Origin: Pseudoalteromonas sp. SMS1
Lineage (GTDB): Bacteria; Pseudomonadota; Gammaproteobacteria; Enterobacterales; Alteromonadaceae
Assembly: GCF_021530565.1 (NCBI RefSeq)
Contig: NZ_JAKGBI010000011.1
Span: 124,001 to 188,000, forward strand
Reading direction: 5' to 3'
DNA length: 64,000 nucleotides
Part shown: in pieces, positions 35,984-43,931 of the stretch
Layout of the letters: every line of letters begins with the position of its first letter
How positions within the stretch are numbered: position 1 is the first letter of the stretch
Notes under the pieces: generated by a model
Told to the model about the DNA's origin: nothing
Databases searched by the model: none
The model's input: the letters and a program-made list of their open reading frames with translations, nothing else
Position numbers and translations under genes: made by a program

Positions 35984-36880
35984 TTAGCAACTACCGATAT
36001 ATTCATATATTAATATTTCTTGTTCCGCATTTTCTAATTGAAAATCTTGTTCCGTTGAAATTTTCACACGAAACCTACGTTTGTCTTTTATTGTATATAC
36101 CGCGTTTTTAAGTATGCTAAAGCGTTCATAGTAAGTTGCATTATTACAAACCACGGCAATTAATCGAGAAAAGTTGGAGCCAGGTGAGCTATTGCGTTCG
36201 GTACCTTGGAAAATGGCAAATTTGTCGACCCAACACAGTAAAGAATACAACGCATGATCTTGCTCTGGTACCAAAGCATACTTTTTAAGTTCAGTCAGCT
36301 CTACGCCTATCGACAACGCTTGATATACTTCCTTGAAGCTATCGATATAACTGATAAATTGATGCTGCTGCGCAAGCGTGTGAAGCCGCTCATGCCGCTG
36401 GGTTTCTGACTCTTCAGTTTGCAGCTTTATCTCTGGTACGCGCCAAGGAGCCAATGCCTGTTTGAGTGCGGTCACAGTTTGTCTTTGGCTTTGATATTTG
36501 TTTATTTCTTCTTGCGCTTTTAAGCGCTGTGCTTGACGTTCATTGTCTACTTTGATCGCTTGTTCTTTTAATTTCTGACGCCTTTTATTTCCACTTTCAA
36601 AAGCATTAATCTTAACATTTATAATATCCTGCGCCTGACGAAAAGTGAGCTTCTCTCCATATTGGTTAATAATGAAAAATTCGGATTCTAAATAGTTAGG
36701 ATTTAATTCTAATAATTGCTTTCGAAACTTTTCATATTTTTCTACTTTTGTTTGCTCTTGACCCAAAGTAGCAGCACAGCCATATTCAGGTTCAGCCAAC
36801 CAGTTGGCTTCGCGCATTCCCCGCACTTCATTATACATGTCATTCAATAACTTAATTTGCCTTTCTTGGCTTGACATCAT
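35984..36880 (-). CDS. Hypothetical coiled-coil protein (298 aa)
   Basis: A 298-residue soluble protein with no signal peptide. The N-terminal half is highly charged and helical, with a long coiled coil (KRRQKLKEQAIKVDNERQAQ region, about 95-150). The C-terminal half is mixed and ends in LIYEYIGSC. It begins MMSSQERQIK; either Met could be used. No domain or partner is recognised. It lies 160 bases upstream of the amine oxidase gene on the same strand. Confidence 0.6.
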   Translation of the reverse strand: MMSSQERQIKLLNDMYNEVRGMREANWLAEPEYGCAATLGQEQTKVEKYEKFRKQLLELNPNYLESEFFIINQYGEKLTFRQAQDIINVKINAFESGNKRRQKLKEQAIKVDNERQAQRLKAQEEINKYQSQRQTVTALKQALAPWRVPEIKLQTEESETQRHERLHTLAQQHQFISYIDSFKEVYQALSIGVELTELKKYALVPEQDHALYSLLCWVDKFAIFQGTERNSSPGSNFSRLIAVVCNNATYYERFSILKNAVYTIKDKRRFRVKISTEQDFQLENAEQEILIYEYIGSC

Positions 36881-37270
36881 TTATACCCCTCACAAAAATA
36901 AACCTGAATAATTTCTTATATAATAAATTACATATATAAATCAATTTCTATTATCGCCTTATACTTTATGTTATGTAAAACATAAAAGCACCGATGGATA
37001 ACATTAAAAATCAAGACCCGCCTCTACACAGCGTATCCATCACTATCGGTTTTAAACGTACGCATGTGCAATAAATACCCAAAGCTTGCTACAGAAAAGG
37101 ACATCAAGGTGATCGTGATAAGGTAGCCTTATCATTTTGTACATGATTTAGACAAAGCACGCATGTTGCGCATCATTGAGTTTTTAGATATCCCTGTTGA
37201 GTGTTTTATTTTTCTTTAACTTGGTATCATTAGCATAATTTGGACAAACGACGACAAAATGGAGTCAAAT
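36881..37270. other. Intergenic region with a small palindrome
   Basis: About 390 bases between divergent genes. TGATAAGG (37116-37123) and CCTTATCA (37127-37134) form a perfect eight-base palindrome with a three-base centre, followed by TTTTG. It might be an operator. A short open frame at about 37139-37220 (…MLRIIEFLDIPVECFIF) has no start or ribosome site and may be a gene remnant. Otherwise nothing is recognised. Confidence 0.4.
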
Positions 37271-39019
37271 ATGAAAAAGCTTCTTCTTGCCACAGTGACT
37301 GGCGCAGCTATCGCTTCTGGTGCCTATGTGGTTTCGCAACAAGAAAAAGGGTACACGCCACTCCCTCAGTTAGACTATGTACCGGCAGACAGTATCTTTT
37401 TTTGGTCACAGCTAGAGAGCTTCCCTTATCTAAACTATTTAGATGTATTACCTGACGCTTTGAAATACAACTATCAGGTAACTACGTTTGTTGAAGAAAT
37501 GAAAGCACAGGAGGCTGAACTTGATAAAAACGCGTTATTTTTATTGAGTTTAGTTGAACAATACGCAGTTAGCCTTGAATCATCAGCGGCCTTTGCGGAT
37601 ATTTGGGGTGCTGACAATGAACTAAAACTATTGTCATATACTGTTGGATTGTTACCTGTCATGCGTGCAGAGTTAGGTAATGTAGCAGCATTCAAAAAGA
37701 CGCTGATTGGTGCTGCCGATAAAGCAGGTATTGCGTACCAAGAAAGTGATGTCGATGGCACGCCGGTTACTAAGTTCACTATCGAACATGAGGGTCAAAG
37801 AGTATTCGACCTTGTTTTAGCAAATCAAGGTAAATGGACAACCTTAACAGCGGATACGCCATTCAATAGCGCTGAAGATTTGAAAGTTGCTTTGGCTATC
37901 ACTAAGCCAGCCAAAAGTTTAGCGACCACAGGTAAAGTCGAGCGTTACATTAAAGATTATCAGTTCGATGGCTCTTCGCTTGGTTACCTTGACAACAAAC
38001 TGTTAGTGGATGCGATCACTGCCAAAGATCCTCAGAGCACTGCCGTGAAAATGCTGGATAATATCTTAGCATTAACAGGTAGCGCTAATGCGCTCGATTT
38101 AGTCCGCAATGAAGCATGTCAAAAAGACTTTTCAGACATGGCAAACAAATGGCCAGCGGTTATTTCAGGCTCTAAACACTTTGAAATCACTGCTGAACAG
38201 GCCTATTTTGAAGCTTCAAGTATTATCGCTTCTGCAGATCAAAAAATTCTAAACGCGATTTCAAACTTAAGAGGGTTTGTACCAGCGCATACACAGAATA
38301 CTGACAATGGGTTAGTGACTTTTGGTCTCGCGTTGAACGCCTCGCAGCTTTCACCGACTGTCAATACAATTTGGGCCGCATTCTCAAGTGCTGAGTTCTC
38401 GTGTGAGCCACTCCTAATGGCACAGGCACAAAGCAAAGATGCTAATCCTGCAATGTTGGCTATGGCGACAGGTATGCTTGGCTCTTTGCAAGGGGTGAGC
38501 TTTAGTATTTTTGATCTTGATATTGCAGAAAAAACAGACCAACCTGGAGACATTGAGTTCTCTAAACTGAATGGACTTGTCACACTCTCAGCGGACGATG
38601 CCACAGCCCTATTTAATATGGCTAAAAGTTTTGCTCCAGAGTTATCAAGTATGAACCTCCCAGCTGACGGGACACCGATAGAAGTAAACGGTTACTTACC
38701 GCCAGACTATCAACTTGATAACCCAGTTTATATGGCATTAAAAGGCCAGCATATTGCTTTGTACACAGGGGATGATGCGAAGAAGCATGCCGATGCTTTG
38801 ACAACACAAGTGGTCGAAGCAAATGGCCTGATCACTTTTGGCGTAGATACGACAAAGTTAGTTCCTTTGATAGAAAAAGGATCTAAAATTGCAGGTGAAC
38901 AAATGCCAGAAGAAATACATGACTTGTTTGGCGATGGGTACCAAATGCACATTGCATTTGATGCGAACGGCCAAGGCTTAATCACTGACGTGAAGATGAA
39001 CGTGAAAAAGACCAACTAA
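37271..39019 (+). CDS. Exported protein of unknown function (582 aa)
   Basis: A 582-residue exported protein (signal MKKLLLATVTGAAIASGAYVVSQQ). The mature part starts YTPLPQLDYVPADSIFFWSQLESFP, similar in style to DUF3352-like envelope proteins that begin with 'PADA.FY' segments, but this assignment is uncertain. It shows repeated alpha/beta units, and two Cys (about 280 and 373) might form a disulphide. GGAG before ATG 37271 supports this start over ATG 37259. It is monocistronic with a terminator after it. Confidence 0.7.
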   Translation: MKKLLLATVTGAAIASGAYVVSQQEKGYTPLPQLDYVPADSIFFWSQLESFPYLNYLDVLPDALKYNYQVTTFVEEMKAQEAELDKNALFLLSLVEQYAVSLESSAAFADIWGADNELKLLSYTVGLLPVMRAELGNVAAFKKTLIGAADKAGIAYQESDVDGTPVTKFTIEHEGQRVFDLVLANQGKWTTLTADTPFNSAEDLKVALAITKPAKSLATTGKVERYIKDYQFDGSSLGYLDNKLLVDAITAKDPQSTAVKMLDNILALTGSANALDLVRNEACQKDFSDMANKWPAVISGSKHFEITAEQAYFEASSIIASADQKILNAISNLRGFVPAHTQNTDNGLVTFGLALNASQLSPTVNTIWAAFSSAEFSCEPLLMAQAQSKDANPAMLAMATGMLGSLQGVSFSIFDLDIAEKTDQPGDIEFSKLNGLVTLSADDATALFNMAKSFAPELSSMNLPADGTPIEVNGYLPPDYQLDNPVYMALKGQHIALYTGDDAKKHADALTTQVVEANGLITFGVDTTKLVPLIEKGSKIAGEQMPEEIHDLFGDGYQMHIAFDANGQGLITDVKMNVKKTN

Positions 39020-39042
39020 GAATGTATTAAACAGACGAATAA

Positions 39043-39072
39043 GCGCCCTAGGTTATTACCAACCTAGGGCGC
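39043..39072. terminator. Bidirectional terminator between convergent genes
   Basis: GCGCCCTAGGTT and AACCTAGGGCGC form a perfect 12-base stem around ATTACC, flanked by AA and TTTG. It lies between the ends of the exported protein gene (plus) and the TonB receptor gene (minus) and can serve both. Confidence 0.85.
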
Positions 39073-39098
39073 TTTGTTTTGGGAGAATTTAGAGTTTG

Positions 39099-41906
39099 TT
39101 AAAACGTGTACTTGGCACGAATATAGAAGGTTGTACCTAAAAATGCAGCGCTGTATGCGCCAATCGAGTTCGTATTACCGGCCGATCTACGCATGACCCT
39201 TCTAGGTTCAGTATTGAAGACATTATTGATCCCCAAAGCGTACTCCCATTGGTCCGAAGCGATGTAATTCACATTGATGTTAGAATATGACCAACCATCA
39301 ATTGTGTATTTAGTTGGTTCGCCTTGCTCTGGGCGCCCATCAGTTTCTGCTTCACCTAAATAGTACGTAAACCAATTCGCCGAAATATTGTCATACTGCC
39401 AATTAACGCTGAAGTTCATCTTGTTTTTTGGCTGAAACCCACCATTAGAGGAATCTGTACCAACGTAGTCCGTCACACCCCCATCAAAGATGCTGATCTC
39501 ATGCTTGAGCGCACGGTGCCAGTTGACACCAACTCTAAAGTCGCCATATTGAGATGTTCTAAACTTATAGTATGCTTCGCTATCAATACCACGATAGTGC
39601 GATGCGTTTAGGTTTTCGTTATAAGTATCTACCCCCAACAGTACGCCTTTCAGTGGCCCTGATTGATAACGATGTATATCATCACAGAAATCGCCAGTTT
39701 CATTACATAGCTCAATTTTTCTTTGCGCTCTGAATGTGGAAATGGTGTTCTCTAACTCAATATCATAGTAATCAAACGTTAAAGAGAATCCATCAAGCAT
39801 TTGCGGTGTAAAAACAAGGCCCAATGTCTTGATCACGGCCGTTTCAGGCTCAAGATTGGGGTTACCGCCCGTATTGGTCCTAATCATATCCAAACCATCT
39901 CTAAAACCAGAAGCGGGCGCGCCAGTTCTTAAACATCCTGCGTCATTTTCTTGAGTAAGCGGCCTGATTGGACCTTCTGCGCCAGTTTTACAAGGATCAG
40001 TGCCATTTTCAAATGACGGTAATTGGCCCTTAAACAACTCTTGGATGTTGGCAGCCCTGAATGCTTGGCTGATTGTAGAGCGCACGCTGAAATCATCATT
40101 AACCGTCCAGAAGATAGACGCTTTAGAATTCGTTGTATTTCCAGCACCGGTACTATAATTGGAGTAACGACTTGCAAGGTTAAGCTCCAGCGCCTCAACA
40201 AATGGTACATCTTTAAGTAAAGGAATATTGAGTTCGATATACGCTTCAGATACATTGTAACCCCCGCCTGTTGGTCTACCATTTCCATCTGTTGTCATTG
40301 CATGAACCGCGTTGCTGTCAGTTTGTTTTCTGCCTTCAAGCGCCATATAGCTCACACCGGTTGCAATACCCACCTCACCCGCAGGCAGGGACATCAGAGT
40401 GCCCGTGACATCGAAAGTTGCTGTTTTGATAGATGAATAACCGTAGCTCACGTTTGACCAATCTCCGGAAACGTATTCCATGGCCCCCTCAGGTTGGGTT
40501 TCACCTGGTTGCAAAAAGATATTGAGTGGCACACACGTGGATGAAATAAACTTCACCACCTCTGGGCCGATACCACATCGCAATGTGCCACTTTCATCGA
40601 AATGCGTTGGGCCAACAGCCTCTCGTACTCGTGCCCAGTTAAATACCCCTTCACGTGTTTCTTGGCTTTCATAACGACCAAACGTATACCCAGCCTGCCA
40701 AGACCAGACATCGTCAAAATCACCGCTTAAACCCAACGCAATATGGAATTGGTTTGCATCAAACCGGCTTTGACGAGGGCCAAACTCATTCATTCGCTTC
40801 GACCATTTGTAGATATCATAGCTGTTGCCATTCGCATCTTTCGGGCCAAACTGCTGATTAAAGTAGTTGTCTTTGGAGATAGGGATATCGTCATAGCCCC
40901 CAATCCAAGGGATTAAAGGCTGTGCTGCCGAGTTGGAGTCATTGTTTCTGTGGGTGTACAGTACTTCAAAATCTAAAACCACATTTTCTGAACTAAACGC
41001 CTGTCCAACATCATAATTGGCAAATGCCGACATACTGTAAACCTCAGTAGGCTGCTGAAGAAATGACTGCTCGAAGTAGTTATAAGAGTCTGCACTTGTG
41101 TATTCATGAAATTCGCCATAATCAGGGCCCTGAGTCAAACGTCTACCATCAGGATCGGTGACCGCAGTCCACGGAAGCCAATAGCTACCATCAGGTAACA
41201 ATGACCCATCATTTTGCAGCGCGACTGGCGCTTCAGAGAACGGGATGTCTTTAGAATAAATGACATCATCTTCAGAGTAACTCGCTGAGAACGTCACACT
41301 CCCCTTGTCTGCGGCAAAGCCAGATACCATTTCTATGTGCTTTTTAGCACCATCAAAATCCGTATTATTCCCATAGCTTGCACTGACTTCGAGCCCATCA
41401 AAATCTTTTTTGGTGATGATATTCACAACACCTGCGATGGCATCGGATCCATAAATTGCGGATGCCCCATCCATCAGCACCTCAACTCGCTCGACAATAC
41501 TGGTCGGGATCGCTCCAAGGTCTACTGAAGAGTCCGCCCCTTTCCCCCCATACGGTAGACGCTTGCTGTTTAATAGCACCAGCGTTCTATTGGTACCGAT
41601 GCCCCGTAAGTTAAACCTCACAGCCCCACTGCCATTTGCGCTCAATGAGTTTTCGGTGGGCTGAGAAACCGTCATAGTTTGTAGAATATCACCTATGTTC
41701 TTGTATGGGCTGGCCTTTATCGCCTCTTTATCAATCACTGTAACAGCACCGGCAGACACTAGGTTCGTTCGCGCTATACGTGATCCTGTTACGACTATTT
41801 TTTCAACCTCATTTTCTGCTGAGTCGTTGGCATGTGCTTGGTAAGGCGCAAACGAGCTAAATATGGCTATGGATATCAAGTTGTATAAGAATGATGTTTT
41901 CTTCAT
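39099..41906 (-). CDS. TonB-dependent receptor (935 aa), LacI-type regulated candidate
   Basis: A 935-residue outer-membrane receptor. Signal peptide MKKTSFLYNLISIAIFSSFAPYQAHA; TonB box and plug start EKIVVTGSRIARTNL; plug motif VLMDGASAIYGSDAIAGVVNIITKKDF; long barrel with Asp/Tyr-rich loops ending in ...FYIRAKYTF with the terminal aromatic. This subfamily imports larger substrates such as oligosaccharides or peptides. Two GGAACGTTCC palindromes upstream suggest control by a LacI-family repressor, which favours a carbohydrate or nucleoside-type substrate. ATG 41906 gives a good signal peptide and has GAGAGAAG upstream; ATG 41933 would lie inside the operator. Confidence 0.9.
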   Translation of the reverse strand: MKKTSFLYNLISIAIFSSFAPYQAHANDSAENEVEKIVVTGSRIARTNLVSAGAVTVIDKEAIKASPYKNIGDILQTMTVSQPTENSLSANGSGAVRFNLRGIGTNRTLVLLNSKRLPYGGKGADSSVDLGAIPTSIVERVEVLMDGASAIYGSDAIAGVVNIITKKDFDGLEVSASYGNNTDFDGAKKHIEMVSGFAADKGSVTFSASYSEDDVIYSKDIPFSEAPVALQNDGSLLPDGSYWLPWTAVTDPDGRRLTQGPDYGEFHEYTSADSYNYFEQSFLQQPTEVYSMSAFANYDVGQAFSSENVVLDFEVLYTHRNNDSNSAAQPLIPWIGGYDDIPISKDNYFNQQFGPKDANGNSYDIYKWSKRMNEFGPRQSRFDANQFHIALGLSGDFDDVWSWQAGYTFGRYESQETREGVFNWARVREAVGPTHFDESGTLRCGIGPEVVKFISSTCVPLNIFLQPGETQPEGAMEYVSGDWSNVSYGYSSIKTATFDVTGTLMSLPAGEVGIATGVSYMALEGRKQTDSNAVHAMTTDGNGRPTGGGYNVSEAYIELNIPLLKDVPFVEALELNLASRYSNYSTGAGNTTNSKASIFWTVNDDFSVRSTISQAFRAANIQELFKGQLPSFENGTDPCKTGAEGPIRPLTQENDAGCLRTGAPASGFRDGLDMIRTNTGGNPNLEPETAVIKTLGLVFTPQMLDGFSLTFDYYDIELENTISTFRAQRKIELCNETGDFCDDIHRYQSGPLKGVLLGVDTYNENLNASHYRGIDSEAYYKFRTSQYGDFRVGVNWHRALKHEISIFDGGVTDYVGTDSSNGGFQPKNKMNFSVNWQYDNISANWFTYYLGEAETDGRPEQGEPTKYTIDGWSYSNINVNYIASDQWEYALGINNVFNTEPRRVMRRSAGNTNSIGAYSAAFLGTTFYIRAKYTF

Positions 41907-41920
41907 TTTTCTTCTCTCAC

Positions 41921-41932
41921 AGGAACGTTCCA
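41921..41932. promoter_or_regulatory. LacI-family-type operator 1
   Basis: AGGAACGTTCCA, a palindrome with a CG centre typical of LacI-family sites, lies 15 bases upstream of the receptor's start codon. It would fall in the untranslated leader or promoter. Confidence 0.65.
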
Positions 41933-42041
41933 AACTAATAATTAAATTTCCTTCTCATATTCTGTTTATTGGAAATCTAACTACTTGACGGTTGCACAGC
42001 CTGACTATCTCAGAAGTGCTTATTGTTATTTAAGCACCAAT

Positions 42042-42053
42042 AGGAACGTTCCA
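42042..42053. promoter_or_regulatory. LacI-family-type operator 2
   Basis: The same AGGAACGTTCCA occurs again, centred 121 bases from the first copy. The two sites bracket the receptor's promoter region, allowing repression by looping. The rest of 41933-42405 is AT-rich with no gene. Confidence 0.65.
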
Positions 42054-42405
42054 ATAAAGTATCCTTTAGAATATATATATACGATAAATGCATATAGCGC
42101 ATAGTTAGCGCTTTCAAGTTAAATAGTGATCGATAAAATAATTATTTTATCGTGTGGAAAAAGCATCAAAATACATGTTGCACTTAATCAGGTATGAAAT
42201 TATTTATACTCAGAACTTGGACTAATTAGGCAAAGAAAAACCTGTTATTGACAGCAACGTCAGATGAATTTAATAAAAATTGAATCTATTGAGGTTGAGG
42301 TATTATGTCCTAACGTGATGATCGTAATGATTAAACCTGTGGTCGGCATATCACACAGGTTGTGACATGCCAGTAAAATATAAATACAGTTTAAATATCA
42401 GAGAA

Positions 42406-42576
42406 TTAACACGCTTTTGATAGGTAATTACTGGTACATCTTGCATCGTAGGTTGGGCACACTTCAAAGGAATTAAAATTCGCCGCGCCCCCGATTTGTG
42501 GTGTATTTTTTAACGGTAATGTCTTATTTTCAATAGACAAATTTTTCATCTTTTTTTTATTGATCACTAGTTTCAT
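42406..42576 (-). CDS. Double-glycine leader, cysteine-containing peptide precursor (56 aa)
   Basis: A 56-residue gene easily missed because of its size. The leader is MKLVINKKKMKNLSIENK, then TPQIGG at residues 25-30. The 26-residue core has three Cys at 40, 47 and 56, the last being the C-terminal residue. AAGGA and GAAGAA precede the ATG. The leader pattern MKL-x-K/K-x-L, acidic residue, TP-x-I-x(0,1)-GG is shared with the 73-residue peptide at 16693-16914, which makes a shared peptide family likely. No exporter or modifying enzyme is adjacent. Processing by a C39-type peptidase is inferred from the GG; product function unknown. Confidence 0.65.
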   Translation of the reverse strand: MKLVINKKKMKNLSIENKTLPLKNTPQIGGAANFNSFEVCPTYDARCTSNYLSKAC

Positions 42577-42741
42577 TTCTTCATTCCTTAAATTGATTAA
42601 TCATAGTTACTTGAGCAGTTTCATCAGTCTCAGCAAATAAACTGCTAACCCCAATGTACCAGTCTCAAAATTAGAGTATGGGCATTATTTCGATGAGTCA
42701 ACTTAAATGAAATGGCGTATTTAAAGGAAGATATAGAGATT

Positions 42742-42757
42742 GAGCCCCGAAGGGCTC
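42742..42757. terminator. Short GC-rich hairpin downstream of the DUF3857 operon
   Basis: GAGCCC and GGGCTC close around the stable tetraloop CGAA. It lies 47 bases after the stop of the lipoprotein gene at 42804 (minus). No T-run follows. Confidence 0.5.
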
Positions 42758-42803
42758 GCCCAGATCAATACCGAGTGACTTGGCCGTATGTGAATGTAAT
42801 TGG

Positions 42804-43928
42804 TTACCCCTTAGCGCGCCACTTTTTAAATGCCGCAGAGTTAACAAACTCAATACCATCATCTAATTGTGCTAGGTCTTTTTCAAGCAAGTTAACTTCA
42901 TACTTTGCTTCTGCCACACTTAAGATTTGAACAGCATGCTCAAATTCTTTCATTTCAATGGCAAGTTGTGCGGCAAATACATAGTTTACAAAGTCTTCTC
43001 CACCCAAATAAAACAAATCGTAAATCCCCTGCCAAACAGCGTGGTAATCACCAACTTCAAGATAAATTGAGCTTTTCTCTAGAATAAAAAACGCATCATT
43101 TTTGATGATCTCAGGTGCGTTATTCAACACTTCAAACGCATCTTTGTACGCCTTTTTTCGCCTGTAAAAATCAAGCCAGCCCATACTCTTGCGGTGTTCT
43201 GGTTTTATTTGCTTAGCTAGCTCCTCAACAAACAAATGTGACTGTTCACTTTGTTCTAATCGCGCTAACCTCAATAGAGTAATCTGGACTAGCTCATTCT
43301 CTCTAGCGCTGTCTGACAAGCTATTTAATTGCGACAATGCAAGTGTAAAATCTTTGTTTAATAAACTTTCTGAAATTTTTGCAAAGATTTCTCGCTCGGT
43401 CTTTGCCAGCTTGTTTTGTGAATTGGCTATGGCGGCAAATCCCAAAATACTCTGCCATAGGCTTTCAAATTTCACATCAGTTAAGTTTTGTTCTTCGCGC
43501 CACACAAGATGAAAATATAACGCGCCTCCCACTTCGGTTTCTAATCGGTAAAAACTACGCCAAAAGCCTTTACGTACTTCTTCAGTACCTAAGTAATTGA
43601 ATCCACCCAGCGCGTTTAAGGTCTTTAACCCTTTAATTATGCCTTTAGTAAATACTTTTCCGTTTACTTGGGTTTGTTTGTCATACACCTCTTTGTAATG
43701 CTTCAGAGTGACATTTGCGTCGATAAACGACGACGCCCCTACCGTAACCCCATCTTGTTCAAGCACAGAAAGGAATCGATTATTAAGCTGGTATGGTGAA
43801 AGGCGCTCCCCCTTATTCACTAACGTGGGTTTAGGCGCTTGTATCGTTTGTGCATTGTTACTTTTACACCCTACAAGTAAAACACTCAACAAGGTAAGAG
43901 CAATGACAACATAGTTATTCTTAAACAT
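42804..43928 (-). CDS. Putative lipoprotein with TPR-like helical repeats (374 aa)
   Basis: A 374-residue predicted lipoprotein (signal MFKNNYVVIALTLLSVLLVGC, Cys21). After a mixed N-terminal domain of ~140 residues, the rest is helical with repeat-like spacing (for example KAYKDAFEVLNNAPEIIKNDAFFILEKSSIYLEVGDYHAVW), resembling tetratricopeptide repeats that mediate protein contacts. It starts three bases after the stop of the DUF3857/transglutaminase gene, so the two are co-translated and probably work together in the envelope. Confidence 0.75.
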   Translation of the reverse strand: MFKNNYVVIALTLLSVLLVGCKSNNAQTIQAPKPTLVNKGERLSPYQLNNRFLSVLEQDGVTVGASSFIDANVTLKHYKEVYDKQTQVNGKVFTKGIIKGLKTLNALGGFNYLGTEEVRKGFWRSFYRLETEVGGALYFHLVWREEQNLTDVKFESLWQSILGFAAIANSQNKLAKTEREIFAKISESLLNKDFTLALSQLNSLSDSARENELVQITLLRLARLEQSEQSHLFVEELAKQIKPEHRKSMGWLDFYRRKKAYKDAFEVLNNAPEIIKNDAFFILEKSSIYLEVGDYHAVWQGIYDLFYLGGEDFVNYVFAAQLAIEMKEFEHAVQILSVAEAKYEVNLLEKDLAQLDDGIEFVNSAAFKKWRAKG

Positions 43929-43931
43929 TCA

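Noticed and set aside
37240..37455. Plus-strand open frame overlapping the start of the exported protein gene
   Set aside because: It is a frame shadow of the gene at 37271, which has a proper signal peptide and ribosome site.
42712..42930. Plus-strand open frame of 72 codons
   Set aside because: It overlaps the 3' end of the lipoprotein gene on the other strand and includes a hairpin; no ribosome site or family.
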